A stretch of 64,000 bases of DNA, taken from the NCBI RefSeq assembly GCF_029931775.1, contig NC_079322.1:57629853-57693852 (forward strand), written 5' to 3'. The DNA comes from Euleptes europaea (Eukaryota; Chordata; Lepidosauria; Squamata; Sphaerodactylidae). The notes below the pieces were generated by a model that worked only from the letters and a program-made list of their open reading frames with translations, was not told where the DNA came from and made no database searches. Shown in pieces: positions 47,947-59,316 of the stretch (the stretch's first letter is position 1; each line of letters begins with the position of its first letter). Made by a program: the position numbers and the translations under genes.

Positions 47947-50900
47947 ATGGAGCTGTCGGAGGCGGCGCAGAGCGGCTTGCGGCGCCTGGCCGAGCCCGGC
48001 CGCTTCTCGCCGCCGGCCTACGCCGCCCTGCTGCAGGCCGCCTTCCGGAGCCTGCTGAGCGGCCGGGCCGAGCAGGCCGCGCTGGGTAAGTAAGGGCTCG
48101 GCCCCAGGCCCTGCGGGAAGCGCCAGCCGCGGGGAGGCGGAGAAGCCGGGCAGAGCGGGGGGGGGGAGGTCGTGTGTGTGTGTGTGTGTCTCTCTCCCCC
48201 CCCCCTCCTCCCGGGTCCAGGCGCCTGGGCCGGGCCCCGCTTGCCTCCCTGGCAGCGCGGGAAGGAAGCTCGCTGGTGGAGCCGCCGGCTTGCACACGCT
48301 GGCTGGCTCTTTGTTTTCGCCTCTGCTCCTCTCCCTCCTCCTCCTCCTCCATTTCCCCCCGCGGTTGCTGCTGTTGCTGCTGTTTCCTTGCAGCCCTGGA
48401 GCGGCGGCGGCGGCGCCTCCCTCGCCCCTTCTCGGCCTGGCTCTCAGGAGCTGCCTCGGCTCCTTCCCAGGCTGCTCGGCCGGCCTCTCTTTTGTGCTCC
48501 CTCCGGCGCCGCAGAGCGGAACCGTCCAGGAGCGGCGGAGGCGTGTGCAGCTTGCATTTTGCGTCCAGCTTGCATTTTGTGTGCATTTTGTGTGCAGCTT
48601 GCGTTTTGCGTGCAGCTTGCAATTTGTGGGCAGCTTGCATTTTGCGTGCAGCTTGCATTTTGTGTGCATTTTGCGTGCAGCTTGCATTTTGCGTGCAGCT
48701 TGCAATTTGCGTGCATTTTGCGTTCAGCTTGCATTTTGTTTTGCGTGCAGCGGCGGCCTTTTCTCCCCGGCGGCTGCTGGTTGCAGCCCGGCCGGCCCGT
48801 TTGGCAGATCGTGGTCTCTCTCGGTTTTGTCGCTTCGATCCGGCGAAGGGGACCCCCACCCACCCACCCGCGCTTGTCTGGCTTCGATCCTCGGCCGGCG
48901 GTATTGCACGCCGGAGGAAGCGACCCTGGTCTCGAGGCCGGGCCGGCCGCTTTCCGCCCCCGTCGGCGGGGCAAGAGCTTGCTTGGCAAATGGGGGTATG
49001 GGTGGGTGGGTGGGTGGCTGGAGCGGCGATTGCCGAGCAAAAAAAAGTTCTGTTTGCTGAAGGGAGTCTCGGCACAAAGTTCGCACCGTTGAGCCTGGAA
49101 GGGTTTGCAGCCAGTTCTGAAGCGAGGAGGAATAGAGCGAGCCTGTGCGGATCCCTGCAGGGCGCTCCAAGGAAACACTTCGCAATGTTAGCTCCAATAC
49201 GGGTGTCTTTGCCAGCAAAAAGGAGGACAGACTCGAAATATTTCCCCCTTTAGGGTGTTTCTTTCTCCCATTTCTAAAAAAATAAATAAAAATCATTAAA
49301 TCTTGCAATGACGCTTGACCTGTAACTTGTTCCATAAATTGATGCTTGCCAGTTATTTCCAGGAATTAAATGTAAAAACGAAGTGCAAAGGGGAAAACCA
49401 GGACGCCGTATGTAGAAAACACACTAGATCGTTTTCTCTACTTCTGCCTTACGTTGCCAAAAATTCTTAGCAGGGCAAATTTGGAACCAGGAACGCTGAA
49501 AATAACGCAGGTCATATTATGGATTTTGGAGAAATGTGTCCATAGATAATTTGTGGGGACTCATCCCCCACCCCCCAATCTTAATATTGGCTCTGTATGT
49601 AAAGAAAACAAATTCTGCAGTCAATGTGCTATAGCTATAACTATAAATCTCATTGATATGCATTCTATAATTGTTTGCCAAGTGTCCCTGAATCCACTGG
49701 AAAAGTTTTGAGCAAGCAATATAGTGTATACAAGCAACGTATATGTTAAAACCTGCCCCTAAGTACGTCAACAACCACTCATTTATTTTTAGACCATCCA
49801 GACTTGGAACACATTGACCCAGCAGTGTTAAAATATTGCCATGCAGCAGCGGCAACTTGTATAGTGGAAGCTGGAAAGCACAGAGCTGAGAGAGCTACTA
49901 TAAGGTATTCCAGTCCTCTGATTATCTATAGAAATTCTTGCTTGAAATCCTCAGTTTTCAGTTGTTCTAGCCTTAAACTAACTAATTTGTTTGGTTTGTT
50001 TTTCTTCCCCTCCCTGATAGTACTTACCTGGAAGACTGTAAGTTTGACAGAGAAAGAATTGAACAGTTTTGCACCGAATATCAGGTTTTCAAGCTAACTT
50101 GATCCTATTTCACTCCCCTATTCATATTATTATTTGTTGAATCTATAGCAGATAGCAAACTTTCCTTTTTTTTTTTTTTTTTTGCAGAAAAATAAAGATT
50201 CCTTGGAAATCTTATTGGGAAGGTAGGTCAAGGGAATAAATATTAGTATTTACCCTTAATTTCAAATGCACCTTTGAAGTATTGCTATCTTAAAATGGCT
50301 ACAATTCTGCACTTTTATGAACTGAAACAATAGCAGTCTGACTTGAAGAGTACTTTCCTGGGAGTAAGCCCCATTGAATAGACCTGAATAGAGTTCTGAG
50401 GAGACCTGCTTAGGATTGCTGACTTGATGTCTTGCCTTTCTTAGCCCAGGTTTGAACTCGTCTTATATAAGTACAGTAAGCTATTTTAGGATCTGAAGGA
50501 CATATGCAATAGTTAGGCTGTCCTGCACAGCATAAAAATGATCCTTGTGTTCTTCAGTGTAGGCAGATGTCCACTGCATATAACGGATGTTTCTTGGCGT
50601 TTGGAATATCAAATAAAGGTAATTTAGACTTTATGGGTGTTGCTTCTTTCTGCTTCTTTTTTCTCTGGTAAATGCTGATTGTTTTTTTTGTCCTGCATTG
50701 TTATCACTTCAGACTAACCAGCTTCATAAAAATTATCATCCTGCCTATCTGATGACCTTAAACGTAGAGGTAATGTATCTGACTTTTTGCTTTGTTCACT
50801 ATGACTAGAATAAAGATTTATGAAGGTTCATCAGCTGTTCAGATGTTCAACATCTAACTTTGGGGTTTTTTGTTTCTTTAGAGCAGTGACTCAAGATCTC

Positions 50901-51961
50901 AACCGGACCTTAATTTTAGTTGTTCTATGGAACAATTACAGGTATTTCTTCATATCTTTTTGGGAGTCCAGCCCTCCATTGTCATCAAAAAGAACTATCC
51001 TACCAAAAGTAAACTTTGCAAAGATAGCTAGAAAAATGTGTTGGAGCGCCTGTATTTTTTAAATGATTGAAGTATTTTGCTTTTCTGTCTTTTATAACAT
51101 GGTATTTTAAAGTTAAGTTTCATGATGCCGCTATGTTGTAGGTAAATGCTTTTGAGAGGGGGGGCGGAATGGCAAATGAAATGCCATGTTGGAAAGGACA
51201 TTGATTTTTGGCAGCTGGCTCCTGTGATACTCAGGCATCCAAGCAACCTGGAATTGGGCTTCTCTATACTAATGATTGGTTTTAGTTTTTAAAAACGGAA
51301 GAATTTTAAACTGAACATTTTATCCAAAGAAGTTTGCAGTTTGTCAAAAATGAACTTAAGGTCAGACTTGAGTGTAAAAGATTGAAACAAGTTTGAGAAG
51401 AGGAAGTAGCAGAAGTTTCACTGTAATGTTAAAGTTGTGTTGAGTCACTTTAGTTTCAGACACTGCATTTATTTTAAAATTCTGTTGGTTTCAAAGGAAC
51501 ATACTTTCATAGAAGTGTATTTAGGACTGCAACCTTAGAAAATTGCTGGATCCATTTAATTGTTTTTGGTCCATTCAGTAGTAAGGAAATGTGTGTTTAG
51601 TTTGGGGCCAGTATCTGGATTTGACAGTATTACTGGCACAACATTCCTATTAAAACAGCATGTATTCTCTGTTAAAATATGACAGAACAGTTATGTGTGT
51701 CTTAATGATGTAGAACATATTAATTGTCAAATTAGGGGCAGAATGGTAAATTCTTTTTAATGCATTTGACACTTAAGATTTTCACATGTAAATTTGATCT
51801 GCGTTGAGGACAACAGATTTTCATGGCACTTCTCATTTATGTGGACAACTTGACGTACTTCATAATATTTTGTTTCTAAAGTTGTGACTCCTTGTTTTTA
51901 GGATTTAATTGGGAAACTAAAAGATGCAGCTAAAAGCCTAGAGAGAACAACCCAGCTGTAA
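47947..51961 (+). CDS. COMMD3: COMMD3, COMM domain-containing protein 3 (complete, 8 coding exons)
   Basis: Coding exons: 47947-48085, 49793-49904, 50021-50084, 50188-50222, 50558-50618, 50713-50769, 50882-50941 and 51902-51961 (TAA). All introns are GT-AG and the phases join cleanly to 195 codons, the same length as human COMMD3. The protein starts MELSEAAQSGLRRLAEP and ends DLIGKLKDAAKSLERTTQL. Helical N-terminal domain about residues 1-120 (HPDLEHIDPAVLKYCHAAAA is diagnostic). C-terminal COMM domain about 124-192, with the conserved SWRLEYQIK at 129-137 and FSCSMEQLQ. Family knowledge: COMMD proteins assemble with CCDC22/CCDC93 in the Commander/CCC complex, which recycles endosomal membrane proteins with Retriever and WASH; COMMD3 pairs with COMMD8. 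The start is the first ATG after a CpG-island promoter and matches the family N-terminus. BMI1 follows on the same strand. Nothing is broken. Identification is from remembered family sequence. Confidence 0.97.
48541..48750 (+). repeat. Minisatellite in COMMD3 intron 1 (18-bp and 11-bp units)
   Basis: Nine long units close to GCAGCTTGCATTTTGCGT are interspersed with three short units (GCATTTTGYGT) that look like the long unit without its first 7 bases. The order is 2 long, short, 4 long, short, 2 long, short, 1 longer. The array keeps three frames open on each strand, which produces spurious repetitive ORFs. It begins about 455 bp downstream of exon 1. Confidence 0.9.
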
Positions 51962-52278
51962 CTACAGTCTCCAGCAGCCTTGTGAATACAAGAAGAATTG
52001 CCTATTATCTAATAGTTTCTTCTTTGAGTATAAGAAAATACCTTGTTCTTCATTTATTTGATGGCATTTTGGGCATTCTAAACTAGAGTGGTTGAAATGG
52101 AATTCCTACTTTCTGGACAGTATTATAAGTTTAATATGCAGAAGAGATTGCAGCATTTTGTCAGAGAAATGTCTTCTGGAGATGTGCAATTGTTTCATGT
52201 TCAGATAACTTTTCCCCCCATTCTAAAGAACCATCTTGCTCTCTTTTGGAACAAACCTTTGATCTATTTCCAATCTCT

Positions 52279-52284
52279 AATAAA
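52279..52284 (+). terminator. COMMD3 poly(A) signal AATAAA (proximal)
   Basis: AATAAA lies 318 bp after the COMMD3 stop and is followed within 40 bp by GT-rich sequence (tctgtgtgtgatattt, then tggtttgttgg). This is the likely 3' end. Confidence 0.7.
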
Positions 52285-52409
52285 AAAAATGTCAGTCTAC
52301 TCTGTGTGTGATATTTATCTGTGATATAGTGGTTTGTTGGAAGGAAGAAATGTGGATTCGCAAGAGGTCTCCCCAGTCAACATGGAAAGATTAACCTCTC
52401 CAGTAATTT

Positions 52410-52415
52410 AATAAA
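52410..52415 (+). terminator. Second AATAAA, possible distal COMMD3 poly(A) signal
   Basis: AATAAA about 130 bp past the proximal signal, with a weaker downstream element. Confidence 0.35.
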
Positions 52416-53949
52416 AAGGCTTTAAAGGAGTATGAAGCGGGGAACCTCTAAAACCCACTTGGTCCCAGCCTGCTTGTGGCACAGACTTCACAAAAATAAG
52501 CTACATCTTGACAAGATGTAAGAGCTTCACCTGCAAAAGCAGAGATGGAGCTGCCATTCAGTGCAACCATTTTTGCTGGGATTTATTCACTAAATATCCA
52601 GCAGTTTATGTAGGCAGTACAATAGCCAGATTGCCCTTCATTATATCAGACCATCTCTTTTCTCTTGAATGCAGCTGTTGAATACCTAGAACTGGGATGG
52701 GACCAACATTCTCCCTGCAACTGAAAAATCTTTTTTTAAAAACCCTCAACCCTATCTTGCATGGGGGAGGAGGGAGGCTGCTTTCCTAGTTGCTAATTAA
52801 CATCCCCCCAAGGACTGGGAAATTAGTAGTGATGCTGCTTGAGTTGAGAAGGACCTGTGCTTTTTGCATTTTCCCCCCTGACGTCTTGAGTTCCTAGAGA
52901 AGAAGGAAATGTGTACCTACAAATGAGGACATAATTCCCCTTTGGGTTGGGAAGAGGCTGGATGCGGAGGAATGATGCTAGTGATGGAGGGGGGCGGTGG
53001 AGCCATGAGGACCAGTCCTTTATTTCAGAGGAGTCACTAATGGTTGCTGGTAGCGGCAACATATCATTGCAGATTCCCCAACCACATGCATGGAGGGGTG
53101 GAACTAAAACCCCCAGTTGACCCCAATTGCTGTTCCAAAAATCTGGTCTTGAGTCTACAACCTTCCATTCTCCCCCTCCCCTATCATAACCAGGGAAGGG
53201 TCTGTCCTAATTGCTTTGGGGCTATCTTAACTACTGAAGCTCTAATGAAAAAGACTGACGCCTTCTGCCATATAAACTCTTAGCGATTATTGGTGTGTGT
53301 GTGTTTGTGGGAGGGAAGTAGGATAGCATGGTCACCTTGCCTAGTCTGTTGGGTGGGTTGGGGGGAACATGTGGGGGAGGATTAGTCTCTTATCCACCTT
53401 CCTTTTAAGTGAGGGGATCTCGATTGGCCACACCAGCATCTCTTTTGGTTCACATAGCTGGGGGAGAGGGGGTTGCCGTGTTTTTTGGAAGGGGGGCAAC
53501 CCTGCAACCCTGACTGAGGGAAGCCCTCCCCATGCACGCACATTTCCCACTGATTTGAAATGCTAAACGAGGTGGCAGTCTGATCACCTGCCTGCCATGG
53601 GGCTGGCCTGGCAGTGCTGCCGACACCATGGAAGTCAGTCGGGGTGGTGGAGGATTTTGGCTTCACCGGGGAAGCCTGAACGCACTCGCCTAGCTTCGTG
53701 GCGGGCTTGAGAGCTGTCTCTTCCATGAAAGGGTGGAGGGCTTTGTCCTTCAACGATCCTCAGGGTCTTACTCTGTGTTTCCAGTTTTGCAGTCCCCGAA
53801 GGAGTTGGGGGTATGCCAGGAACCCCCAACCACGAAGCACCGACTCACTCAAACTGAGGGAGACGGAATAACAGGGATCTCTTCCGTCTGGGTCGTTTCT
53901 ATTTATTTTTTAAAAATCAACGAATAAACAGTCTGTCTACAAAAGGGTT
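52416..53949. other. Spacer between COMMD3 and the BMI1 island
   Basis: Moderate GC with a short (GT)n at 53290. No exon or repeat recognised. Confidence 0.5.
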
Positions 53950-55691
53950 TTTAGCGTTTGCTCCATCGCTGGAGACCGCCCGACCCATTCACGCCTATGG
54001 AGTTTAGCCATCGATTCCAGGGGTGTGTGGATCGCGCCCCGTGCCCGTCTGCCTTCGATGCCCCTTTCCCACGGAGAACTTTCTCTTCCCGGCCACTCCT
54101 CGATTGATTCACCCGGTAGGATCAAAAGATGCTTAGGCTATAAAGCGCACCAAGACTCTGTGCTGGCAGAGACCGCCTAATCCGGATTGCACGTTTGTCT
54201 TCTGGAGGGAGGTAATTCGAGTCGTCTTCGCCCTGAACCGAAAAACGTGCCCCAAACGGAGGGGAGAAGCTGGCCCCGCGGCTCTTTGGGGAGGCAGTGC
54301 CAGGCACTCGGCTGGCTCTCAATACACGAGCAATATTTATTCTTGGGAATGGGTTGGGGGCATCGGACGGGCACCTCGGGATTGTTCGAGGCGCTTGAAA
54401 AGTCCCTGGTGGGAAACCCCCCCCCGGGTGGGGAGGGTCTGTATCCCGGACCACGACCGGGTGGGACTCTCCCCTTGCGAGCTGTCGAAACGGAGAGCGT
54501 GTCAGGCAGCCGAGACAGGAGAAAAGAATAGCGTGACAAAAGAACACGTGTGTTTGTGAGCGTTGGAGGGGAGTGAAACCGGGGTGTCGTTTTGGAAGGT
54601 CTTCCCAGGCATTCCCTGCAGAGGATTCCCCTCCTGGTCTGGCAGCCGCCAACGTCGAAGGGCAGAACCCGCGTGTCCAACGGGCTCGTGCGCCGCCGGT
54701 CGTGAGAAGGCGCGTATCCACCGGGGAGACCCGGGGCAAAGAGGGGAAAGGGCCGGGCGGCCGTCTCGGGGGGAACGAATTCGTTTCGGGTGAGGGCAGG
54801 AGGGGCGGGAGACCGGGAGAGAGCGCAGACCCGGGCCGGGGCCGGGCGGGCAGGCTTCCGACGTCCCTGAAGGCCCTCCCGGGAGAGGCCGAGCCCGAGA
54901 AGCGGCAGGGGAAGGAGGCGAGGGCGACGGGCGGAGAGGCGGGGGGTGCTCGGGGCGGGGGGTGCTGGCCTCGGCCACGGGGGCAGAAGAGGGCGTCTGG
55001 GCAAGAGAGCAGGGGAGGCGCCCGCGGAGGGGCCAGCTCGGGGCGGGAGGGCTGGGGCGGGGGGGCTTTCTCCCCCTTCTCCGGGGCTGGGCCAGGTGCA
55101 GGTGGAGCGAGAGAAGAGCGAGCGGGGGCCCGCCGCCTCCCGCCCGCCCGCCCGCCCTCCGCCCGCCGGGACGCCCCCGCGCTGGCCGCCCGGGCTGCAG
55201 TCCCGCCAGGAGCCCGATGCCACCAGGGGCGCGGGGTTGTGCTTGGCTGGCTGGGGGGCTGGGGGGCTGGGTGGGGGGGGTTGTCCGCCGGCGCGGGCAG
55301 GAGGTGCGAGGGTGCAGGGCGGGCTGGCTGGCTGGCTGGCAGAGGGCGGGCGGGCGGGAGGCGGAGCCCGGCGTCGGAGGGCCGGTCCCTGCCGCCAGTG
55401 TGCGGAGCGCGGGGTGGGTGTGTACCTCGGGGGGAGGAGGAGGAGGAGGAGGCGGCGGAGGGCGGCCGTGCATTGTGCGGGCGGGTGTGTGTGTGTGTGC
55501 AGCGAGAGGAAGAGCGGCGGAGGCAGCGGCGTGGAGAGGAGGAGGAGGAGGAGGAAGAGGAGGACGCGGCCAAGTGCGGGTGCGCGCCGGGGAGGCGGCG
55601 GGGGGGGGGGTTCTGGGGGGCTGGGCGGGGGGTCGGTCGGGCTGGGGCCCCGCCGCCAATTCCCAGGCCGCCCTTAAGGAATGAGCGGCCC

Positions 55692-55700
55692 CACGTGACG
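55692..55700. promoter_or_regulatory. E-box plus CRE half-site upstream of BMI1 exon 1
   Basis: CACGTGACG combines CACGTG with TGACG. A functional MYC-responsive E-box is known in the mammalian BMI1 promoter; whether this is the same site needs alignment. It is followed by a G-run of Sp/KLF type and by GCCATTTT (YY1-like) at 55729-55736. Confidence 0.45.
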
Positions 55701-56035
55701 CTGGGGGGGGGGGGCGGGCGAACTCCGAGCCATTTTGGGGACGGTGTCAGTTTCCAGCGGGCGCCTCCGGCTCCCCCCCGCCCCCTCCTCCTCCCCCCTC
55801 CCCCTCCCCTCGAGCCGGACCCCCCCCTCCGCGCGTCGCGCCCCCCCCCAGAGGCTGCCCGGAGAGCCAGACAATGGGGCGGCCGGCCGGCTGGGCCCGC
55901 TGCTGAGCGGCCGGGGGGCGGGCGGGCGCCGTCGGTGCGGCGGGGCGGGCGGGCGCCTGTCGGGGAAGGGCCCGGGCCCGGCGGCGGCGGGTTGCAGCCC
56001 CGCTCCTCGCAACTGACAGCGTCTGCAGCGCCTTC

Positions 56036-56048
56036 CAAGATGGCCGCT
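56036..56048 (+). promoter_or_regulatory. YY1-type motif in BMI1 exon 1
   Basis: CCAAGATGGCCGC matches the YY1 consensus (AAGATGGC) placed just downstream of many start sites. It overlaps the uORF start codon. A second copy, AAGATGGCGG, sits in intron 1 at about 56758. Confidence 0.45.
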
Positions 56049-56072
56049 TGGCTGCCGTTCGCCTGCTGCTGA
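56040..56072 (+). CDS. Upstream ORF (10 codons) in the BMI1 5' UTR
   Basis: ATG in a strong Kozak setting (A at -3, G at +4) encodes MAAWLPFACC and stops at TGA. It lies entirely inside exon 1, well before the BMI1 ATG in exon 2. From memory, the human leader has an uORF of the same length at the same place (MAAWLAFIFC), with identical first and last residues. A short uORF this close to the cap would be expected to lower or modulate BMI1 translation. That effect is inference. Conservation could also reflect the overlapping YY1 site instead of the peptide. Confidence 0.6.
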   Translation: MAAWLPFACC

Positions 56073-57249
56073 GCGACTTTTAACTTTCATTGTCTTTCCC
56101 GGCCGCCCCCGCCGGCCCCGCCGCCCCGGTACGTGTCCCGCGGGGGGGCCTCCCGGCGGGGCGGGCCGCGGGCGGGGGGCGGGCGCCCGGGCGGGGGGCC
56201 GGGGGAGCCCGCGGGGGGGAGCCGCGCTGTGCCCGGGCGGGGAGAGGAGCTGGGGGGGGGGGACTGACAGTCTGGGCGCCCCGGCCACCCACCCACCCGC
56301 CCGCCCGCCCGCCCGCCCCGGCCGCTTGGGCGCAGGCAGCCCGGCCGCCGGCTTCCCCTCCGCAGCCCCCCGGGCCCGGTGGCGCCCCTTCCTCCCTCCC
56401 TCCCCCCCCCCGGCGGCCTCCGGAGGCGGCTGTGGGCCCGCGGCCCGCCCGGAGGACGGCTCTCGCCCCGGCCCCTTCCGACGGCTCCGGCTCGGCTCGC
56501 TTTGTTCCGAGGCCGCTTTGGACGGCGAGGGGACGGGGAAGGAAACGCGGCGCCGCCTGGGTGGCGGGGCGGCCGGGGCGGCGGCAGAAGGGGGTCGGAG
56601 GGGCCCGAAAAGGGCAGCCAGCGCGCCCGTTTTATAGGGATGGGTCCGCCGGGGGGGCCCCGTCCCGCCGGCGGCCTCGGGGCCCCCGAAGAGGCCCCGC
56701 GGGGCTTTTTAGGAACTTAAGTTGGGGGCCGGCTGGCGTGGCGACGGCGGGGCTGGTAAGATGGCGGTGCTCGCTTCGCTTTCGGCGGGTCCCTCTTGCA
56801 TTGGCGTTTCCGAATGGGGGTGGGTTTGCCTCTGGGGAGGAAAGGGCAGCGCGGAGTGGTTGTTGTTGGGGGGGGGCCGCTGGGCGGGGGGGGGGTCGAA
56901 GTTGCTGGGCGTGAGAGATCCCGGAAGAATTTGCCATGTGCAGATTGGCCAGAGAGGGTTTTTGGGAAGTTGATGGAAGTCGCAGGACCTTCTTACAGTG
57001 CTTGGAGGAGTTTGGTTTTTTTAACGCGAGGGCCTCCCCCCTGACCCCTCCAAAGTGGGTACATGCAAGGGGTCTGAACCTCTGCTACGATCTGAGCTGC
57101 AGGGCGCTGTTTCCGAGCACCTGGCACTGGGAAACGGGGGGGGGGGTGCCGATTTCCGGCAGACCCTTGGCCTTGACCGGCGAATCCTTGCAAGGGGTCG
57201 GATTTTTACCCAGTGGTTGGAAGGGAATAGGTCTGTCGAAGGAGAGCTG

Positions 57250-57312
57250 GGCCATTTATGCCTGGGAGGTTTTGCCTTGGATTTGCCACTCTCTAGATCT
57301 ATATTTCCAGAA
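57250..57312. mobile_element. Palindromic fold-back MITE, copy E (half element)
   Basis: Only the left arm is present (ggccatttatgcctgggagg through ccactctctagatctatatt). The right arm is missing. Confidence 0.7.
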
Positions 57313-57496
57313 TTTATCTTGTCCTGGAACAGGAGGGAGGCTTTTAGACAGAAGAGACTTGTGTGACCCCCCCCCAAAAAAAACATACCCCACGGAGCAC
57401 AGAAAAACCAAGTTTTTGCAAACTCCACCGAGAGGCTGAACGTCGTAGTCTCCAGGTCGTGGGGGAAAGGCGATTCAGTTTGCAGAGCGAGAGTTG

Positions 57497-57632
57497 GGCC
57501 ATTTATGCACGGGAGGTTTTGCCCTGGAATTGCCGCTCTCTAGATGCACATTTCCCCCATCTGAATTCTCAAAACTCTGCACGGGGGGTTATTGTTGAGT
57601 TTTGAGAATTTGGATGGGGAAAATGTGCTTCT
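57497..57632. mobile_element. Palindromic fold-back MITE, copy F (right end truncated)
   Basis: Full left arm starting ggccatttatgcacgggagg and the centre 'ggggttattgttgagttttg'. The right arm stops after gatggggaaaatgtgcttct. Confidence 0.8.
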
Positions 57633-57819
57633 GCTGGCGCGGGAGAGGGACTTCTTTGTTTTGACAACCTTTACTTCCATGAGACGGTTGTTGTTGCTGT
57701 GGTTGTTGGAGTTTCACTGGCGATGGGGCGGGGTCCTCTGACCTCGCCAAGGACCTGTGTCCTTCCACGAAACCAGCTCAGAGGATTCCCTTGGCTGCTG
57801 GCAGGAGCTGGGTAATAAA

Positions 57820-57999
57820 GGCCATTTATGCCTGGGAGGTTTTGCCGTGGATTTGCCCTCTCTAGATGCACATTTCCCCCAGCCACCTTCTCAAAACTCA
57901 GCAATAAGCCCCCATAGAGTTGTTTGAGTATTCGGATGGGGAAAATGTGCGTCTAGGGAGGGGCAAATCCAAGGCAAAACCTCCCGTGCATAAGTGGCC
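57820..57999. mobile_element. Palindromic fold-back MITE, copy G (complete)
   Basis: ggccatttatgcctgggagg at the left, acctcccgtgcataagtggc at the right. Both arms are present with good pairing, so this is the best full-length copy near BMI1. Confidence 0.85.
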
Positions 58000-59166
58000 T
58001 CTAGAGACCATGGGCTTCTGTACTTCGGAGTTTCTCTCTTTGGCACAATGTGTTTGCCCGGAGGTTTCCACCGGGTCGGTGTTGCGAGCCTGCAGGAGAA
58101 GTGGGAAAGCTTCTTCCCCACCGATGGGGGACGCTGATTCCAAGTGGGGCTGTTTCCTCTCCACCAACCAAAGGATGGGTCCCAACCTTCAAATCCACTG
58201 TTGTCGATTGTTTCCCCTTTCCTTTTTTTTGGGATGGCTGTAGGTGATACCTTTACCTTTGGGTGTAATAGATTGCCCTCCTCCATCTTCTCCTGGTCTT
58301 CGTGTGGTCTCGAACACGTGTCCAGGTCTGCCCGGACAGCTGTTTCGTGTTGTTTTCCTAGAGCCGACTGGGGCCACCGAGCGATTCATAGGAGGGCTGG
58401 CCTCTGTTTTCCTTCCTTTGGAGGTAACCGGCAGCCAAGGCCTCCTCTCGGCTTTCCCCGGGCTGCCTTGACAAGTTTTACCACCCCTCCTTTTCACGCT
58501 TGGATACGTGCGTGGGGAGAAGGGGGCCTGAACAAAAATATAATATATTGTCTCGTGTTAAAGGTCAGCGCGTCTTGGCTGTGTGTGCACGCACGTTGTC
58601 AGCCCAAAGGGGGGAACCTGGAGGCGGGGGAATCCCTGCTCGCAGGCCGGCGGGGCTCCGGGTAGCTGGTAGAGATGCTCTTCATTTTATACCTGTGCTG
58701 GATATGAATGGAGACACGTGTGCGTTTGGAGGTCTTTCGGGGAACAGGGGGGCGTTGCTTGGATGCCGCTGGCTTGCTTGAGATGCAGGATTTCAGAGGT
58801 GGCTCCGAACAGGCTCACTAGGGTCATAAATTATGGGCTGTTTAGGTCCAGCAAGGTTCAGGGACGGTGAATCGCAGCCGGTTCCAGCCTTCTTCCTCCT
58901 AGAGGGAGGCGGCATTCTCCTGAAACGAAGCGTCTGTCTGTCGGTATCTCTCTCCGGGGCCGGTGGTGCCGCCGCCGCCTCCGGCTCTCGGTGCAGGAAC
59001 GGGCGTTGGGAGGCAACCCCATTCACACGACCTCTGCCGCCGCTCATTTCCCAGTTCGGGGCTCCTTCGGATCGGGCTGCGGGCTGGTCATTTACAAGTC
59101 AAGGATGGGAGTGAAAGGCGATAGTTCGCGGCAGACGAATTTAAGCCGGCTCTTTCCTGGTCGATC

Positions 59167-59316
59167 TTCCGCACAATGCTGGATAATGCACTTTCAATCT
59201 ACTTTCAATGGACTTTAACGACAGTTTGCAAGTTGATTTTGCCGTTCCGCACAGTAAAATCCAGCTTCAAAGTGAATTGAAACCGATTGAAAGTGCATTA
59301 TTCGGCATGTGCGGAA
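59167..59316. mobile_element. MITE with TTCCGCAC TIRs in BMI1 intron 1
   Basis: Left TTCCGCACAATGC with 'ataatgcactttcaatctac'; right 'gattgaaagtgcattattcg' and GCATGTGCGGAA. The arms are inverted over about 45 bp, with an inner 'ttccgcacagtaaaatccag'. Short TIRs and a non-coding body suit a hAT-type MITE; clade by memory. Confidence 0.75.

Larger units (their letters stand above)
47560..49000. promoter_or_regulatory. COMMD3 CpG-island promoter, exon 1 and start of intron 1
   Basis: Composition jumps from AT-rich intergenic DNA to CpG-dense sequence at about 47.56 kb, with many CGCG/GCGC words around the ATG at 47947. There is no TATA box. A CACGTG E-box lies at 47906-47911, about 40 bp before the ATG, and (GGA)n purine tracts lie just upstream. 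This is typical of a broad housekeeping promoter. The exact start site cannot be read. Confidence 0.8.
55700..56128 (+). other. BMI1: BMI1 exon 1, non-coding 5' UTR (start uncertain)
   Basis: The stretch from AAGATGGCCGCTTGGCT through GCGACTTTTAACTTTCATTG (about 56038-56092) closely resembles the human BMI1 5' leader as I remember it. It runs to a good donor, CCCCG|GTACGT, with the last exon base at 56128. The next coding acceptor is at 61284, so intron 1 is about 5.16 kb. The transcription start cannot be fixed from sequence; 55700 is only a nominal start next to the E-box and G-rich promoter. The exon carries a uORF and a YY1-type site, listed separately. Confidence 0.75.

Noticed and set aside
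47942-49075. Long - strand frame with repeated KMQAARKMQAA-type peptide
   Set aside because: Produced by the COMMD3 intron 1 minisatellite; all three frames are open there.
48172-49253. Three overlapping + strand frames with repeated 'FCVQLAFC'-type peptides
   Set aside because: Same minisatellite and GC-rich intron 1; they lie after the COMMD3 exon 1 donor.
54122-56038. 638-codon frame on the - strand upstream of BMI1
   Set aside because: Low-complexity Pro/Arg/Ser sequence in a CpG island. Opposing frames on the + strand are equally open, there are no recognised domains and no splice or promoter context. Open by base composition.
54573-56072. 499-codon + strand frame ending in MAAWLPFACC
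   Set aside because: Gly/Arg-rich compositional frame across the promoter. Only its last ten codons, the uORF in exon 1, have support.
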